The notes: generated from the sequence alone by a model not told the origin. A DNA stretch of 64,000 bases from Natronoarchaeum rubrum (GCF_024494695.1 NZ_JANHDP010000001.1:682001-746000); one strand, 5' to 3'; shown: positions 1 to 8,269, numbered from the stretch's first letter. A program made the numbers and translations.

Positions 1-95
1 GGACACTCGCCGACCGCTTCGCCGGTCGTCCTGTTGAGACACTCGGTACACTCGTAGCGTTTCTCCGACGGCGTGTGCGGATCTGTGAACACCAT
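1..95 (-). CDS. Small rubrerythrin-like zinc-ribbon protein (partial, 3' end outside window)
   Basis: Only the first 31 residues are present; the gene runs off the left edge. The peptide starts MVFTDPHTPSEKRYEC and carries a C-x2-C pair (C16, C19) followed by C31, the first half of a four-cysteine zinc ribbon. Haloarchaea have many stand-alone proteins of about 50 residues with this start, usually named rubrerythrin-like domain proteins (probably DUF7129; not checked). The ATG at 95-93 is supported by a TATA-like TTAAGG motif at about 121-126 on the opposite side, which puts transcription start at or next to the ATG, so the mRNA is probably leaderless. Function is unknown; metal binding is inferred from the cysteines. 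Confidence 0.6.
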   Translation of the reverse strand, partial: MVFTDPHTPSEKRYECTECLNRTTGEAVGEC

Positions 96-198
96 GTGGG
101 AAGTTGACGAACAACAACGGTTAAGGATTGCCCATAATCAGAACAATCGAACTAATAGTCCCTCATATTTTGCCCGGACGTACGGTTCTCGCGGGCCG

Positions 199-948
199 TC
201 AGATATCGCCGTACGCCCCGAGCCGCGTCCCGTCGAGCAGGTACGCCTGCCCGTCAGCCAACCCCTGCGGCAAGAACGGCGCCAGAAAGTCGTCCCCGGC
301 GACGTTGACCCACGTCCCGCCCACGAGGTCGTTGTACGCCGGGAACGCGATCAGCTCCGGATCGGTCCACTCGACGCCGTCGAGTCGGTCCGCGACGGCG
401 GTGCGGTCGAGCGGGCCGCGCAGCCAGACGCGCTCGACGCGACTGCCGCCGACCTCGTCTTCGAGGCGGACGCAGGGGTGCTCGTGGCCGATACAGACTA
501 CGTCGGCCGAGAGCACCTCCGGGGCCGGCCAGGTGTGGCCGTGGACGAAGCCGACGGCGCCGATGCGCACCCCGGCGCCGTCGGTGACGTCGACGCCCTC
601 GATCCACGACTCGATGTCGCCGTCGTGGTTCCCCTTTACCAGGGTGACGGCGACGCCGTCGGGCAGCGACTCGACGAGCACCTCGATTTCGCCGCGCTCG
701 GCGCCGCCGGGGCCGCCGATCGAGTGCATAAAGTCGCCCAGCACCACGAGCCGATCGGCGTCGGTCCGTTCGACGAGGTCGAGCACGCGCTCGCGGCGCT
801 CCTCGGCGCGGCTCTCCAGGTTGATGCCCCGCTCCGATCGAAAGGCGGCCTCGACGCCGGCGTGAACGTCCGCGATCACGAGCCCGCGCTCCTCGCCGAG
901 GTCGGCGGTCGCGGCCGGTGCCCCGGGAATCGGCTCGACGAGCGCCAT
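199..948 (-). CDS. rpe: RPA-operon calcineurin-like metallophosphoesterase
   Basis: This 249-residue protein has the metallophosphoesterase blocks in order: D-x-H in VIADVHAG (residues 25-32), GDFMHS (72-77), GNHDGD (about 107-112), a GHTW block near 137 and GHEH near 154. The size and the position as third gene of an rpa operon match the phosphoesterase named rpe in Haloferax volcanii. Its ATG overlaps the stop of the preceding rpap1 gene by one base, so it is translationally coupled. A role in nucleotide or nucleic-acid processing linked to ssDNA binding is an inference from context. DNA-ligase-associated phosphoesterases are the nearest family I recognise; the substrate is unknown. Confidence 0.88.
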   Translation of the reverse strand: MALVEPIPGAPAATADLGEERGLVIADVHAGVEAAFRSERGINLESRAEERRERVLDLVERTDADRLVVLGDFMHSIGGPGGAERGEIEVLVESLPDGVAVTLVKGNHDGDIESWIEGVDVTDGAGVRIGAVGFVHGHTWPAPEVLSADVVCIGHEHPCVRLEDEVGGSRVERVWLRGPLDRTAVADRLDGVEWTDPELIAFPAYNDLVGGTWVNVAGDDFLAPFLPQGLADGQAYLLDGTRLGAYGDI

Positions 949-2813
949 CAGATGGGCTTGAGCGTGTCGTCGGTCGGCTCGTAGCAGCGCCCGCCCATCA
1001 GGGCCTCCTCGATGGCGTCCTCGACGTCGGGCTCGGTCATGCCGGTGTCGCCGATCACTTCGTCGATCAGGTCGCCGCGCTCGACGCCGTCGCCGTCGTC
1101 CATCTCCCGCATCGTCTCGACGACCACGTCGGTCAGCGAGACATCGTCCGGAATCGACGGCTCGGCGGGGTCCGCCGATTCGTCCGTCGGTTCGGCGTCG
1201 TCCGTCGGTTCGGCGTCGTCGGCCGGTTCCTCGTCCGGTTCGACCTCGCCGGACGCCGCGCCGGCGTCCTCAGACTTCTGGGCGGTTTCGGCTTCCGACA
1301 CCGGTTCGGCCGCCTCCTCGGCGACCGCTTCGCCCTCGGCGACGGTTTCGTCGGTTTCCGAGACGTCGACCTCGCTTTCGGCCGCCTCGTCAGGATCGGG
1401 CGTCTCGATGTCTGCTTCGCCGGGTTCGGCGACCTCCGTGCCGGTCGAGAACTCGGTGCCGTACTCCTCCTCGATCTCCGCACGTTCCTCCTCGGAGAAC
1501 TCGTACATCTCGTCGCCGCCGACCGGCGTTTCGGCCGCCTGATCGGCGTCCGCAGTTGTGCCGTTCGTCTCGACGGACGCATCGCCCGTCTCGAGAGATG
1601 CGTCGTCAGCTTCGACGTCGGCGCCCGCATCCGACTCGTCGTCTGCCTCACCGATGCCGCCGGGCTCGAAGTCGTCGAGGCGGTCCGCGTCCTCGTCGTC
1701 CGGCTCGTCCTCGGCGCTGGTTTCGGCGTCGCCGGTCGTTTCGGCCTCGGAAGTCGGGGCGGTCGCAGCCGCGGGGTCGGCGGCGGTGGACTCCTCGGCA
1801 GTCGAGTCGGCCGACGCCGACGCCCCGGAGTCGGATCCGGTGGACGCCGTCGCCGCGTCGGCGTCGGTCGCGGTCGATTCCGTTTGCGCATCCGTCGGCG
1901 CGGAGTCCGCTTCCGCGTCGGTCGATGCCGGTTCGGCTTCCGTGTCGGTCGACACGGATTCCGTTCCCACGTCGGTCGATGCCGACTCCGCTTCGGCGTC
2001 AGTCGCCGCAGCCTCGCCGCTCGCGGCTGCCGAACCGGTCGTCCCCACCTCGGGAACGGCGTCGACGAGGTCGATCAGATCGCCGGGATCGACGCTACCG
2101 TCGCCGTCGCCCGGCCGCACGCCGAGCTGGCCGGCCTCGTCGCGGTCGCCGGCGACGACCTCGGCGGCCTCGATCGCGAGATCGCGGACGGCCGCGAGGT
2201 ACTCCGGCGTCGTCCCGTAGTGATCGATCGCGAGTGCGACGCCGCTGGCGAGGCCGGCGTCGACGCCGCGGTCGCGCAGGTGCTCGGCCAGCTCGTCGCC
2301 GCGCTCGGGCTGCTCCAGCGCGGTCGCCATCGTGGCGACGCGTTCGAGAGTCTGCTCGGCGGCCTGAACCGCCCAGCGGTCGCGCGTCTCGGCGTCGACC
2401 TCGTTGATGCTTTCCGGGCGGACCGACGTGTACACGCGATCGGAGTCGTCGGGCTGGAAGGTTCGGGCTTTCCCCGTCACGGCGAGGAACGCCGGCGGGT
2501 CGGTCCGTTCGAGAAAGGCCATCTCGTCGGGCTGGTACTGCCCGGCGTAGACGACGAAGGCGCCCGTCGGGTCGACGATCCGGGCGCGCAGCACCTCCTC
2601 GTTGACTTCCTCGATCTCGGTGAGGACGCCGACGGCGAACAGCCGGTTCACGCGAGCGCCCGTCGGCGTCACGACGTAGTTGGGGGCGCGCTCCTCGTCG
2701 CTCTCGGAGTGGTCGAGCGTCGCGTCGTCGTACTCCGCGGCGAACAGCCGGTAAGCGACCTCGCGGCGGCCCGCGCCGCTCTGGTCGTCGCCGTCCTCGC
2801 CGTTCGCGCTCAT
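948..2813 (-). CDS. rpap1: RPA-associated protein (COG3390)
   Basis: The protein has 621 residues. The N-terminal third holds an OB-fold-like stretch (about 55-140, with RLFAVGVLTEIEEV and GAFVVYAGQYQP). This is followed by a conserved helical segment to about 240, then about 300 residues of acidic, Ser/Thr/Asp/Glu-rich low complexity, and a C-terminal winged-helix-like domain (about 555-615). This matches haloarchaeal RPA-associated proteins, which bind the RPA encoded next door and act in ssDNA metabolism. The start at 2813 (MSANGEDG) forms an ATGA overlap with the rpa1 stop. A longer reading upstream would run through rpa1 in another frame and is rejected. The acidic region contains imperfect repeats of the STDAEAE type (about nt 1870-2010). 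Confidence 0.9.
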   Translation of the reverse strand: MSANGEDGDDQSGAGRREVAYRLFAAEYDDATLDHSESDEERAPNYVVTPTGARVNRLFAVGVLTEIEEVNEEVLRARIVDPTGAFVVYAGQYQPDEMAFLERTDPPAFLAVTGKARTFQPDDSDRVYTSVRPESINEVDAETRDRWAVQAAEQTLERVATMATALEQPERGDELAEHLRDRGVDAGLASGVALAIDHYGTTPEYLAAVRDLAIEAAEVVAGDRDEAGQLGVRPGDGDGSVDPGDLIDLVDAVPEVGTTGSAAASGEAAATDAEAESASTDVGTESVSTDTEAEPASTDAEADSAPTDAQTESTATDADAATASTGSDSGASASADSTAEESTAADPAAATAPTSEAETTGDAETSAEDEPDDEDADRLDDFEPGGIGEADDESDAGADVEADDASLETGDASVETNGTTADADQAAETPVGGDEMYEFSEEERAEIEEEYGTEFSTGTEVAEPGEADIETPDPDEAAESEVDVSETDETVAEGEAVAEEAAEPVSEAETAQKSEDAGAASGEVEPDEEPADDAEPTDDAEPTDESADPAEPSIPDDVSLTDVVVETMREMDDGDGVERGDLIDEVIGDTGMTEPDVEDAIEEALMGGRCYEPTDDTLKPI

Positions 2814-4084
2814 GCGTCCACCTCGCTGAGCAGGTCGGCAGCGCGATCCGCGGGGTCGTCCTCGACCTCGGCGAAGCTGCTGGCGTCCAAGTTCGCGCCG
2901 TACTCGTCGACCGAGAGGTGGCCGCGGACGCGGTACTCCCGGCCGACGACGCGCTCGCGGATCGTGTCCGCGACCACGGTCTGGTCCATCGCCTCTCGGG
3001 CCTGCTCGCGGGCGTCCTCCAGGTCGCCGCCGTAGACCTGCTCGGTGATCTCGTCGTCGAGCACGGCGGTGACGGTGCCGGTGCCGTCGTCGAGGATCGC
3101 CTTGACGCGCAGGTCGTCCTCGCCGTCCACGTCGCCGTGGGTTCGGCACTGACCCTTCTGGATGACCCGGCCGCACTCGGGACAGCGCTGGATCAGCCCC
3201 GACCCGTCGCGGATCGAGATGATGTGCCCCACCGCCTCGACGTCGTAGACGCCGCCGGCCTCGACGGCCTCGCGAATCGGCAGTCGGGTGCCGCTCTCGC
3301 TGACCGGCACGTCGTCGGCGAGCGCCTCGACCGTCGAGAACTCCGAGACGTTGATCGAGGGGACGCCGCGGTACTCGCGGACGTACGTGTTCTCGATCCG
3401 GACCGAGGCGCCCTCCTCGATCTCGGGATGGGGATCCCAGTCGGTGAACGGCAGCTTGGCGGTCTCGTCGGCGAGCACGCCGCTGAGGATCTCCGTCTCG
3501 CCGTCGCGGCCGTCGATCGTCCGGCGCTCGACCTCCGAGACGCGCACCTCCACGTCGACGCCGCGGTCGCCCGTCTCGATATCGACCAGTTCGGCGTCGC
3601 CGCCGATCTCGTAGGGCACTTCGAGAGTTTCCTCCTCGAAGGCGACGCTGGTCGACTCGCCGAGGTTGAGCTCGGGGCTACCGTCCCACTCGCGGACGCC
3701 GGCGTTCCCGGCGGTGATCGTGTCGCCCGGCGAGAGGCCGAAGTCCTGCCAGGCCGTGTAGTCGATCGTCCCCGACGCGTCGGCGAGGACGCCCTCGAAG
3801 ATCACCTGATCCGATCCCTGATAGCGGATCGACCGCTTGCCGACGTTGAGCACGCGCGCGGTGACCGTGACGTTGCCGTCGGCGGTTGTGATCTCGTCGA
3901 TGCTGTCCTTGGAGCGCGTGCCGCCGGAGCCGTCGCCTCCGTCGCCGTACTTTCGACGGAGGCTCTGAACGGCCTCGTCGATCGGCACGCTGTACTCGAC
4001 CAGATTCTCCAGGTCCTCTTTGACCTCCTCTTTGTCGACACCGAGGTCGGAGGCGAGCTCCTCGGCACGTTCGTCTACCGTCAT
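2810..4084 (-). CDS. rpa1: Single-stranded DNA-binding protein, replication factor A (multi-OB-fold, zinc finger)
   Basis: This 424-residue RPA large-subunit type protein binds ssDNA in replication and repair. Three OB-fold segments are visible at about 72-145, 175-250 and 278-345. The third contains a CPECG...C..H zinc finger (C301, C304, C313, H316), and the N-terminal 40 residues are helical. This layout is that of the haloarchaeal Rpa1/RpaA class. The start is placed at 4084 (MTVDERAEEL) rather than eight codons upstream, because a TATA-like CTAAAAAGG at 4108-4116 lies about 27 nt away and implies a leaderless mRNA. It is the first gene of rpa1-rpap1-rpe, with overlaps of four bases and one base. 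Confidence 0.92.
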   Translation of the reverse strand: MTVDERAEELASDLGVDKEEVKEDLENLVEYSVPIDEAVQSLRRKYGDGGDGSGGTRSKDSIDEITTADGNVTVTARVLNVGKRSIRYQGSDQVIFEGVLADASGTIDYTAWQDFGLSPGDTITAGNAGVREWDGSPELNLGESTSVAFEEETLEVPYEIGGDAELVDIETGDRGVDVEVRVSEVERRTIDGRDGETEILSGVLADETAKLPFTDWDPHPEIEEGASVRIENTYVREYRGVPSINVSEFSTVEALADDVPVSESGTRLPIREAVEAGGVYDVEAVGHIISIRDGSGLIQRCPECGRVIQKGQCRTHGDVDGEDDLRVKAILDDGTGTVTAVLDDEITEQVYGGDLEDAREQAREAMDQTVVADTIRERVVGREYRVRGHLSVDEYGANLDASSFAEVEDDPADRAADLLSEVDA

Positions 4085-4107
4085 CGTCCGTAGTTGGAGC
4101 GGCCCCA

Positions 4108-4116
4108 CTAAAAAGG
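4108..4116 (-). promoter_or_regulatory. TATA box of the rpa1-rpap1-rpe operon
   Basis: An A/T run in otherwise GC-rich DNA (read as CTTTTTAG on the minus strand) is centred 27-28 nt upstream of the rpa1 ATG at 4084, the spacing expected of a leaderless haloarchaeal promoter. Confidence 0.55.
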
Positions 4117-4228
4117 ATTCGCGGGTGGGAACTTCCGACCGACGCCAACGTCACGCTCGGTTTGCCGGTCGAACCGCCGGATCGGCGTCCTAGCTGGGGT
4201 TTGAGACGGCGCGACAACTCACCCGCGC

Positions 4229-4789
4229 TCAGTCTCGCCACTTGATCGAGCAGCCCTGGGACCGGAGCCACTCCTGCTCGACGGGCTCGCCGGCGAGGAT
4301 CGACTCGACCGCGTCGCGGACGTAGAACTCGGTCGCCTCCTCGTCGGGATTCATCGCGTCGTCGAGTCGGCCCTGGTAGACGAGTCGGAACTCTCCCTCG
4401 TCCTTGCGGAACAGGAACGGATCGGGCGTACAGACGGCGCCGTACGCGCGGGCGACCTCCTGACTCTCGTCCCGGAGATAGGCGTCGTAGGCGACCCGGC
4501 CCTCCTCGACGTACTCCTGCATCGCGTCGAAGGAGTCGTCGGGATACTCCTCGGCGTCGTTGGAGTTGATTCCGACCACGGCGAGGTCGTCGTACGACGC
4601 CGCCAGTTCGTTGAGGTGCTCGAACTTCGCCTGCGCGTACGGGCAGTGGTTGCAGGTGAACACTACCAGCAGCGCCTCGGAGTCGTCGAACGACGAGGGA
4701 GAGTACGTGCCGCCGTCGACGCCGGGCAACTCGAACTCGGGCGCCGCGTCGCCGGCCTCCAGCGCCGGATCGGATTCTTTCAGAACCAT
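4229..4789 (-). CDS. Thioredoxin-fold redoxin (AhpC/TSA-ResA type)
   Basis: This 186-residue protein starts at MVLKESDPALEAGD. The thioredoxin fold is seen as APEFELPGVDGG (about 16-27) and FTCNHCPYAQ (about 47-56), with the redox pair CNHC. It also has VVGINSND (about 75) and a late VCTPDPFLF segment with the cis-Pro region. This is the family of cytoplasmic thiol redoxins annotated as thioredoxin family protein. The reading frame is open further upstream, but that extension overlaps the divergent halocyanin gene and is rejected. No signal peptide is visible. The divergent arrangement with the copper protein halocyanin (118 nt between starts) suggests, but does not prove, related redox roles. 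Confidence 0.87.
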   Translation of the reverse strand: MVLKESDPALEAGDAAPEFELPGVDGGTYSPSSFDDSEALLVVFTCNHCPYAQAKFEHLNELAASYDDLAVVGINSNDAEEYPDDSFDAMQEYVEEGRVAYDAYLRDESQEVARAYGAVCTPDPFLFRKDEGEFRLVYQGRLDDAMNPDEEATEFYVRDAVESILAGEPVEQEWLRSQGCSIKWRD

Positions 4790-4868
4790 ATCGGTCGGTA
4801 ACGTGGGAACGTAGTTGGTCGTTGTGACTCCGGAAGCGGGGGAACGGGAGGCGAACGGCGCGGGAGAA

Positions 4869-4877
4869 TTTAAAAAT
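4869..4877 (+). promoter_or_regulatory. TATA box of the halocyanin gene
   Basis: TTTAAAAAT stands out from the GC-rich background, 31-39 nt before the ATG at 4908. Transcription would start near 4900, giving a leader of about 8 nt. Confidence 0.6.
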
Positions 4878-4907
4878 GTATTAGCCGTGGGCCGACAAAC
4901 CTCAGCT

Positions 4908-5618
4908 ATGGACGACAGCGATAGGGACGGCGGTCCTCGGTTTACTCGTCGCAGCGCACTCCGGCGGACGCTCGGTGCCGGCACCGCACTCGGCGCTGCG
5001 AGCGTCGCCGGCAGCGGCTCGGCGCTCGCACAGCAAAACGAGTCCGGCAACGAGTCCGGCGGCGACGCCGGGGAGGGTCCCGACTGGGGCGACTGGTTCT
5101 CGGACGTCAGCAACTACCAGAGCACGCAGGACCTGCGCGGGCAGGACTCGGTCACCGTCGCGGTCGGCGCCGGCAACGGGTTCCTGTTCGATCCGCCGGC
5201 GATCTGGGTCGATCCCGGTACAACCGTCACCTGGGAGTGGACCGGCGAGGGCGTCCCCCACAACGTCGTCCACGAAGGCGGCGACGCGTTCGGCAGCGAC
5301 CTGCTGAGCGAGGAGGGGGCGACGTTCGAGCACACGTTCGAGGAGGACGGACAGTACCGGTACATCTGTGAACCCCACGTCGGTGCCGGAATGAAAGGCG
5401 GCGTCGCGGTCGGCGATGTCTCCGAGCAGGCTGGCGGCGGCGGCGGTGGCGACGGCGGCGAGGAGTCCGGCGGCTCGGGCGGCATCCCGCCGATGCTCCA
5501 GATGATCGGCGCGGCGTTCATCGTGGCGTTCCTCTCGCCGCTACTGTTCGCGCTGTTCCTGTTCAGCCGCGGCAACTCTGGCGGCGACGCCGGCGGCCAG
5601 CGCGAGTACAGTCCCTGA
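4908..5618 (+). CDS. Halocyanin (Tat-exported, membrane-anchored type I copper protein)
   Basis: This 236-residue blue copper protein is a probable mobile electron carrier on the outer membrane face. The N-terminus has a twin-arginine region (FTRRSALRRTLGAG) followed by an Ala/Gly hydrophobic stretch ending in ALA, so Tat export is likely. The cupredoxin domain (about 75-165) contains the copper ligands His in PHNVV, Cys in YICEPH, His in the same motif and a Met in GAGMKG. A Gly-rich linker (about 170-190) leads to one C-terminal transmembrane helix (about 195-222). The start at 4908 is fixed by the upstream TATA box. The gene is followed by three palindromic hairpins (5656-5753). Confidence 0.92.
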   Translation: MDDSDRDGGPRFTRRSALRRTLGAGTALGAASVAGSGSALAQQNESGNESGGDAGEGPDWGDWFSDVSNYQSTQDLRGQDSVTVAVGAGNGFLFDPPAIWVDPGTTVTWEWTGEGVPHNVVHEGGDAFGSDLLSEEGATFEHTFEEDGQYRYICEPHVGAGMKGGVAVGDVSEQAGGGGGGDGGEESGGSGGIPPMLQMIGAAFIVAFLSPLLFALFLFSRGNSGGDAGGQREYSP

Positions 5619-5655
5619 ACACCGTCAGGACGTGGCGTCGACGCCGCGGCTGCCG

Positions 5656-5753
5656 CGGCGTCCCGACGCCGTCGCATCGAACCTTCACTGCGGCGTCCGG
5701 ACGCCGCGACGAAGAGTCGTTGCTGCGGGAGTGACGCGGCGTCAAGACGCCGC
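5656..5753. repeat. Cluster of three CGGCGTC-NN-GACGCCG palindromes downstream of halocyanin
   Basis: Three self-complementary hairpins lie between the halocyanin stop and the acyl-CoA dehydrogenase promoter: 5656-5671 (centre CC), 5690-5707 (GCGGCGTCCGGACGCCGC, perfect 18-mer) and 5736-5753 (centre AA). Related palindromes occur elsewhere in the window (34918-34939, 35546-35563, 38401-38418). They may end transcription or be dispersed repeats; no coding function is seen. Confidence 0.75.
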
Positions 5754-5852
5754 TCCGTAGGCTGGATTCGAGAGCTGGCGACTGCGGGGGCACTCGAAAC
5801 CGACCGCCGGACCGGAAAACAAATCGTTCGCACCGTGCTATGCGTTCCCTGA

Positions 5853-5860
5853 GATATATC
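5853..5860 (+). promoter_or_regulatory. TATA box of the acyl-CoA dehydrogenase gene
   Basis: The GATATATC element is centred 27-28 nt before the ATG at 5885, which selects that codon over the longer open frame beginning at 5840 and indicates a leaderless mRNA. Confidence 0.65.
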
Positions 5861-5884
5861 GGGGTCGCTCCCTTCGTCGGAGAC

Positions 5885-7033
5885 ATGGAACTGCTGGACG
5901 AGACCATCGTGCCGGAACACGCGCACGACGTCAAACAGGAAGCCCGCGAGTTCGCCGAGGAACACATCGCCCCCAACGCCGAGGAGTACTTCCGCAAGGG
6001 TGAGTACCCTCACGACATCCTCGAAGCCGGGCAGGAGGCCGGGCTGGTGGCCCAGGACATCAGCGAAGACCTGGGCGGGCGGGGCCTCTCGCTGACCGAA
6101 GTGCTCGCGATCGCCGAGGAGTTTTATCGGGCGGACGCCGGCATCGCGCTGACGCTCCAGCTCGCGAGCTTCGGCGCCGAGATCGTCGAGGAGTACGGCA
6201 ACGAGGAACAGCACGAGGAGTATCTCCGCCCGGTCGCCGAGGGCGACCAGATCACCGGCCTCGCCGTGTCGGAGCCCGAAACCGGCAGCGACCTCGCGGG
6301 GATGCAGACCCGCGCCGAGAAAGACGGCGACGAGTACGTGCTCAACGGCGAGAAGTACTGGATCGGCAACGGCGTCGAGGGCGACTGGCTCACCGTCTAC
6401 GCCCGGACCGGCGACGACGAAGAGAACCGCTACGGCAACCACTCGATGTTCATCGTCCCGACCGACGCCGAGGGGTACGAGGCCGAGCACATCCCCGAGA
6501 AGATGGGCTTCCGAGCGAGCAAGCAGGCCCACATCGTCTTCGACGACTGCCGCATCCCCGAGGAGAACCTCGTCGGCGCCGAGGGCGCCGGCTTCTGGAT
6601 GCTCGCGGAGTTCTTCAACCACGGCCGCGTCGTCGTGTCGGGCCACGGCCTCGGGCTGGCCGCCGCAGCGATCGAGGAGGCCTGGGAGTTCGCGGAGGGC
6701 CGCGAGCAGTTCGGCCGATCGATCAGCGACTTCCAGGCCGTCCAGCACGGCCTCGCGGACATGCGACTGGAGTTCGAGAGCGCCCGCGCGCTCGCGTGGC
6801 GCGCCGCCGAGAAGGTCGAGCAGGGTGAGGACCCCGGCCTCTGGGCCGCGATGGCCAAGACGAAAACGACCGAAGTGGCGACCGACTGCGCCGAGCAGGG
6901 GATGCAGTTCCACGGCGGTCGCTCGGTGCTGACCGACCGCCGGATCGCGCGGGTGTACCGCGACGTTCGCATCCCGGTGATCTACGAGGGCGCCAACGAG
7001 ATCCAGCGCAACCTGATCTACCGGCAGTCCTGA
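5885..7033 (+). CDS. Acyl-CoA dehydrogenase
   Basis: This 382-residue FAD flavoenzyme introduces the alpha-beta double bond in acyl-CoA during fatty-acid or branched-chain acid oxidation. All three family blocks are present: the N-terminal helical domain, the mid beta domain with LAVSEPETGSDLAG (about 126-139) and EKYWIGNG, and the C-terminal helical domain. The catalytic base lies in the IYEGANEIQRN motif near the C-terminus. The length is typical of the family. The start at 5885 (MELLDETIVP) is supported by the TATA box. The gene stands alone; the next gene is unrelated. Chain-length specificity cannot be read from the sequence. Confidence 0.95.
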   Translation: MELLDETIVPEHAHDVKQEAREFAEEHIAPNAEEYFRKGEYPHDILEAGQEAGLVAQDISEDLGGRGLSLTEVLAIAEEFYRADAGIALTLQLASFGAEIVEEYGNEEQHEEYLRPVAEGDQITGLAVSEPETGSDLAGMQTRAEKDGDEYVLNGEKYWIGNGVEGDWLTVYARTGDDEENRYGNHSMFIVPTDAEGYEAEHIPEKMGFRASKQAHIVFDDCRIPEENLVGAEGAGFWMLAEFFNHGRVVVSGHGLGLAAAAIEEAWEFAEGREQFGRSISDFQAVQHGLADMRLEFESARALAWRAAEKVEQGEDPGLWAAMAKTKTTEVATDCAEQGMQFHGGRSVLTDRRIARVYRDVRIPVIYEGANEIQRNLIYRQS

Positions 7034-7185
7034 ACGGGACCGACGCCCGCTTCGAGCGATCGAACAGCGGAATCGACGGTGATGTCCTGTCCGGGATCCT
7101 CGATAACTGTTAACGCCCCACACGACCTATCGTTACACGACGCCCGCCGGTGCTGAGGGGATCCGAACGGGCGCGGGAGAGAATC

Positions 7186-7620
7186 ATGTCTCAAAGAACT
7201 ACAGACGATATCGAACAGATCGCGCGACAGTACCCCGAGGAGGTGGCGACGAAGGGGAATCTCGACCACCTGGAAGACCTGCTAGCGGACGACTACGTCG
7301 AGCACGGCCCGTTCGGCGAGGATGTTCGGGGCCGAGACGCCGACGTCGAGAAGATGCGGGAGTTCCTGAACGCCTTCGAGAACTTCGAGGCGACGGTCGA
7401 GGATACCGTCACCGAGGGAGACACGGTCGCGATGCGCGTGACGCTCCGCGGAACTCACGAGGGGCCGTTCCAGGGGATCGAGCCGACGGGGAACTCTATC
7501 GAGGTGCAGAACATGGTGTTCACGCGCGTCGAGGACGGGAAAATCGCGGAGCGCTGGCTCCAGCTCGACACGCTCGGCCTGATGGAGCAACTCGATGCCG
7601 TCGAGCGGCCCTCGGTGTGA
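7186..7620 (+). CDS. SnoaL-like (NTF2-fold) ester cyclase family protein
   Basis: This 144-residue protein has the NTF2/SnoaL fold pattern: an N-terminal helix (EQIARQYPEEVATKG), the DDYVEHGPFG segment with conserved Asp and His (about 36-45), then strands VEDTVTEGDTVAMRVTLRGTHEG and VFTRVEDGKIAERWLQLD. The family includes polyketide cyclases and many uncharacterised small-molecule isomerases, so the substrate is unknown. The start is taken at the ATG at 7186 (MSQRTTDDI); a longer reading frame begins at 7150 without a better promoter. The gene appears monocistronic. Confidence 0.85.
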   Translation: MSQRTTDDIEQIARQYPEEVATKGNLDHLEDLLADDYVEHGPFGEDVRGRDADVEKMREFLNAFENFEATVEDTVTEGDTVAMRVTLRGTHEGPFQGIEPTGNSIEVQNMVFTRVEDGKIAERWLQLDTLGLMEQLDAVERPSV

Positions 7621-7637
7621 GGGACGGCAGTAGACAC

Positions 7638-7647
7638 CTCTTTTACT
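7638..7647 (+). promoter_or_regulatory. TATA-like box upstream of the small zinc-motif gene
   Basis: CTCTTTTACT precedes an ATG at 7670 by about 27 nt, and the annotated gene start at 7738 by about 95 nt. It may drive a short upstream ORF or give the 7738 gene a leader of about 68 nt. Confidence 0.4.
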
Positions 7648-7737
7648 AGCGGTTGGGACGGCGAGCACGATGTCCGCGATCGCTCACTGGCCACAAGGTA
7701 TGTACCAGTTGCCTACCCGGTCGGCACCAGCACACCG

Positions 7738-7983
7738 ATGCCGACCTCCATCGAATCCGACGACGGAACCGTCACCGTAGACACCTACTGCCCGACCTGC
7801 GGCGGCGACGCCGTTCCGCTGCTGGGCCGCGACTGCGACTGCGATCTCTCCGAGGACATCGTCTGCAGCGCCGTGATCGAGTACCCCGACAGGGAGCCGC
7901 TCCGGACGACGATCACCGACGAGGACCTGACCGTCGAGAAGCTGCTTTCGGCCGCCGTGCGGGCGCTCGATCGGCACGTCTGA
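7738..7983 (+). CDS. Small haloarchaeal protein with CPTCGG and CDCD cysteine motifs
   Basis: This is an 81-residue acidic protein of unknown function. A CPTCGGD motif (about 18-24) is followed by a second cysteine cluster in GRDCDCDL (about 30-37) and a Cys near 44, a plausible small zinc site. The second half (TITDEDLTVEKLLSAAVRALDRHV) is predicted helical. The ATG at 7738 is the first in frame after the preceding stop; the codon use and acidity fit a real gene. It is preceded by a TATA-like box at 7638-7647 and a short overlapping upstream frame (7670-7780). I do not recognise the family by name. Confidence 0.65.
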   Translation: MPTSIESDDGTVTVDTYCPTCGGDAVPLLGRDCDCDLSEDIVCSAVIEYPDREPLRTTITDEDLTVEKLLSAAVRALDRHV

Positions 7984-8265
7984 GCGCGCAAGGAGGAGAA
8001 GTCGTGCGACCACCGAGTCGCGGCCTCGACGCCGAACTCTGCTGCAGATAGTACCGCGACCCCGACGTTCGGTTGCGTCCCGATCGGACGTGGTCCACGG
8101 ATGGGTACGCGTTTGTGACCAGTTGGAACGGTACGAGTGCCCGTTCGACCTGTTTCGTTTCCAACCGTTTGATCGGGGTAAGCACGCTCTAGCGGAGTGA
8201 ACAACCTCGAACCGACGTCCCGAGCGCCGAGGAGAGAGAGGTTAACCCCGCCGCCGTCCGGATAA
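7984..8265. other. Intergenic region, no gene seen
   Basis: About 280 nt lie between the small zinc-motif gene and the ABC transporter promoter. Frames open on both strands here are arginine-rich or lack starts and look like shadows. No palindrome, repeat or RNA gene is apparent. Confidence 0.5.
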
Positions 8266-8269
8266 GCGC

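Noticed and set aside
2814..3176. N-terminal extension of rpap1 through the rpa1 gene
   Set aside because: The extension is Arg/Gly-rich and overlaps rpa1 in another frame, while MSANGEDG at 2813 forms a normal ATGA coupling.
5114..7123. 669-codon minus-strand frame antisense to halocyanin and acyl-CoA dehydrogenase
   Set aside because: Shadow of two well-supported genes; no family resemblance.
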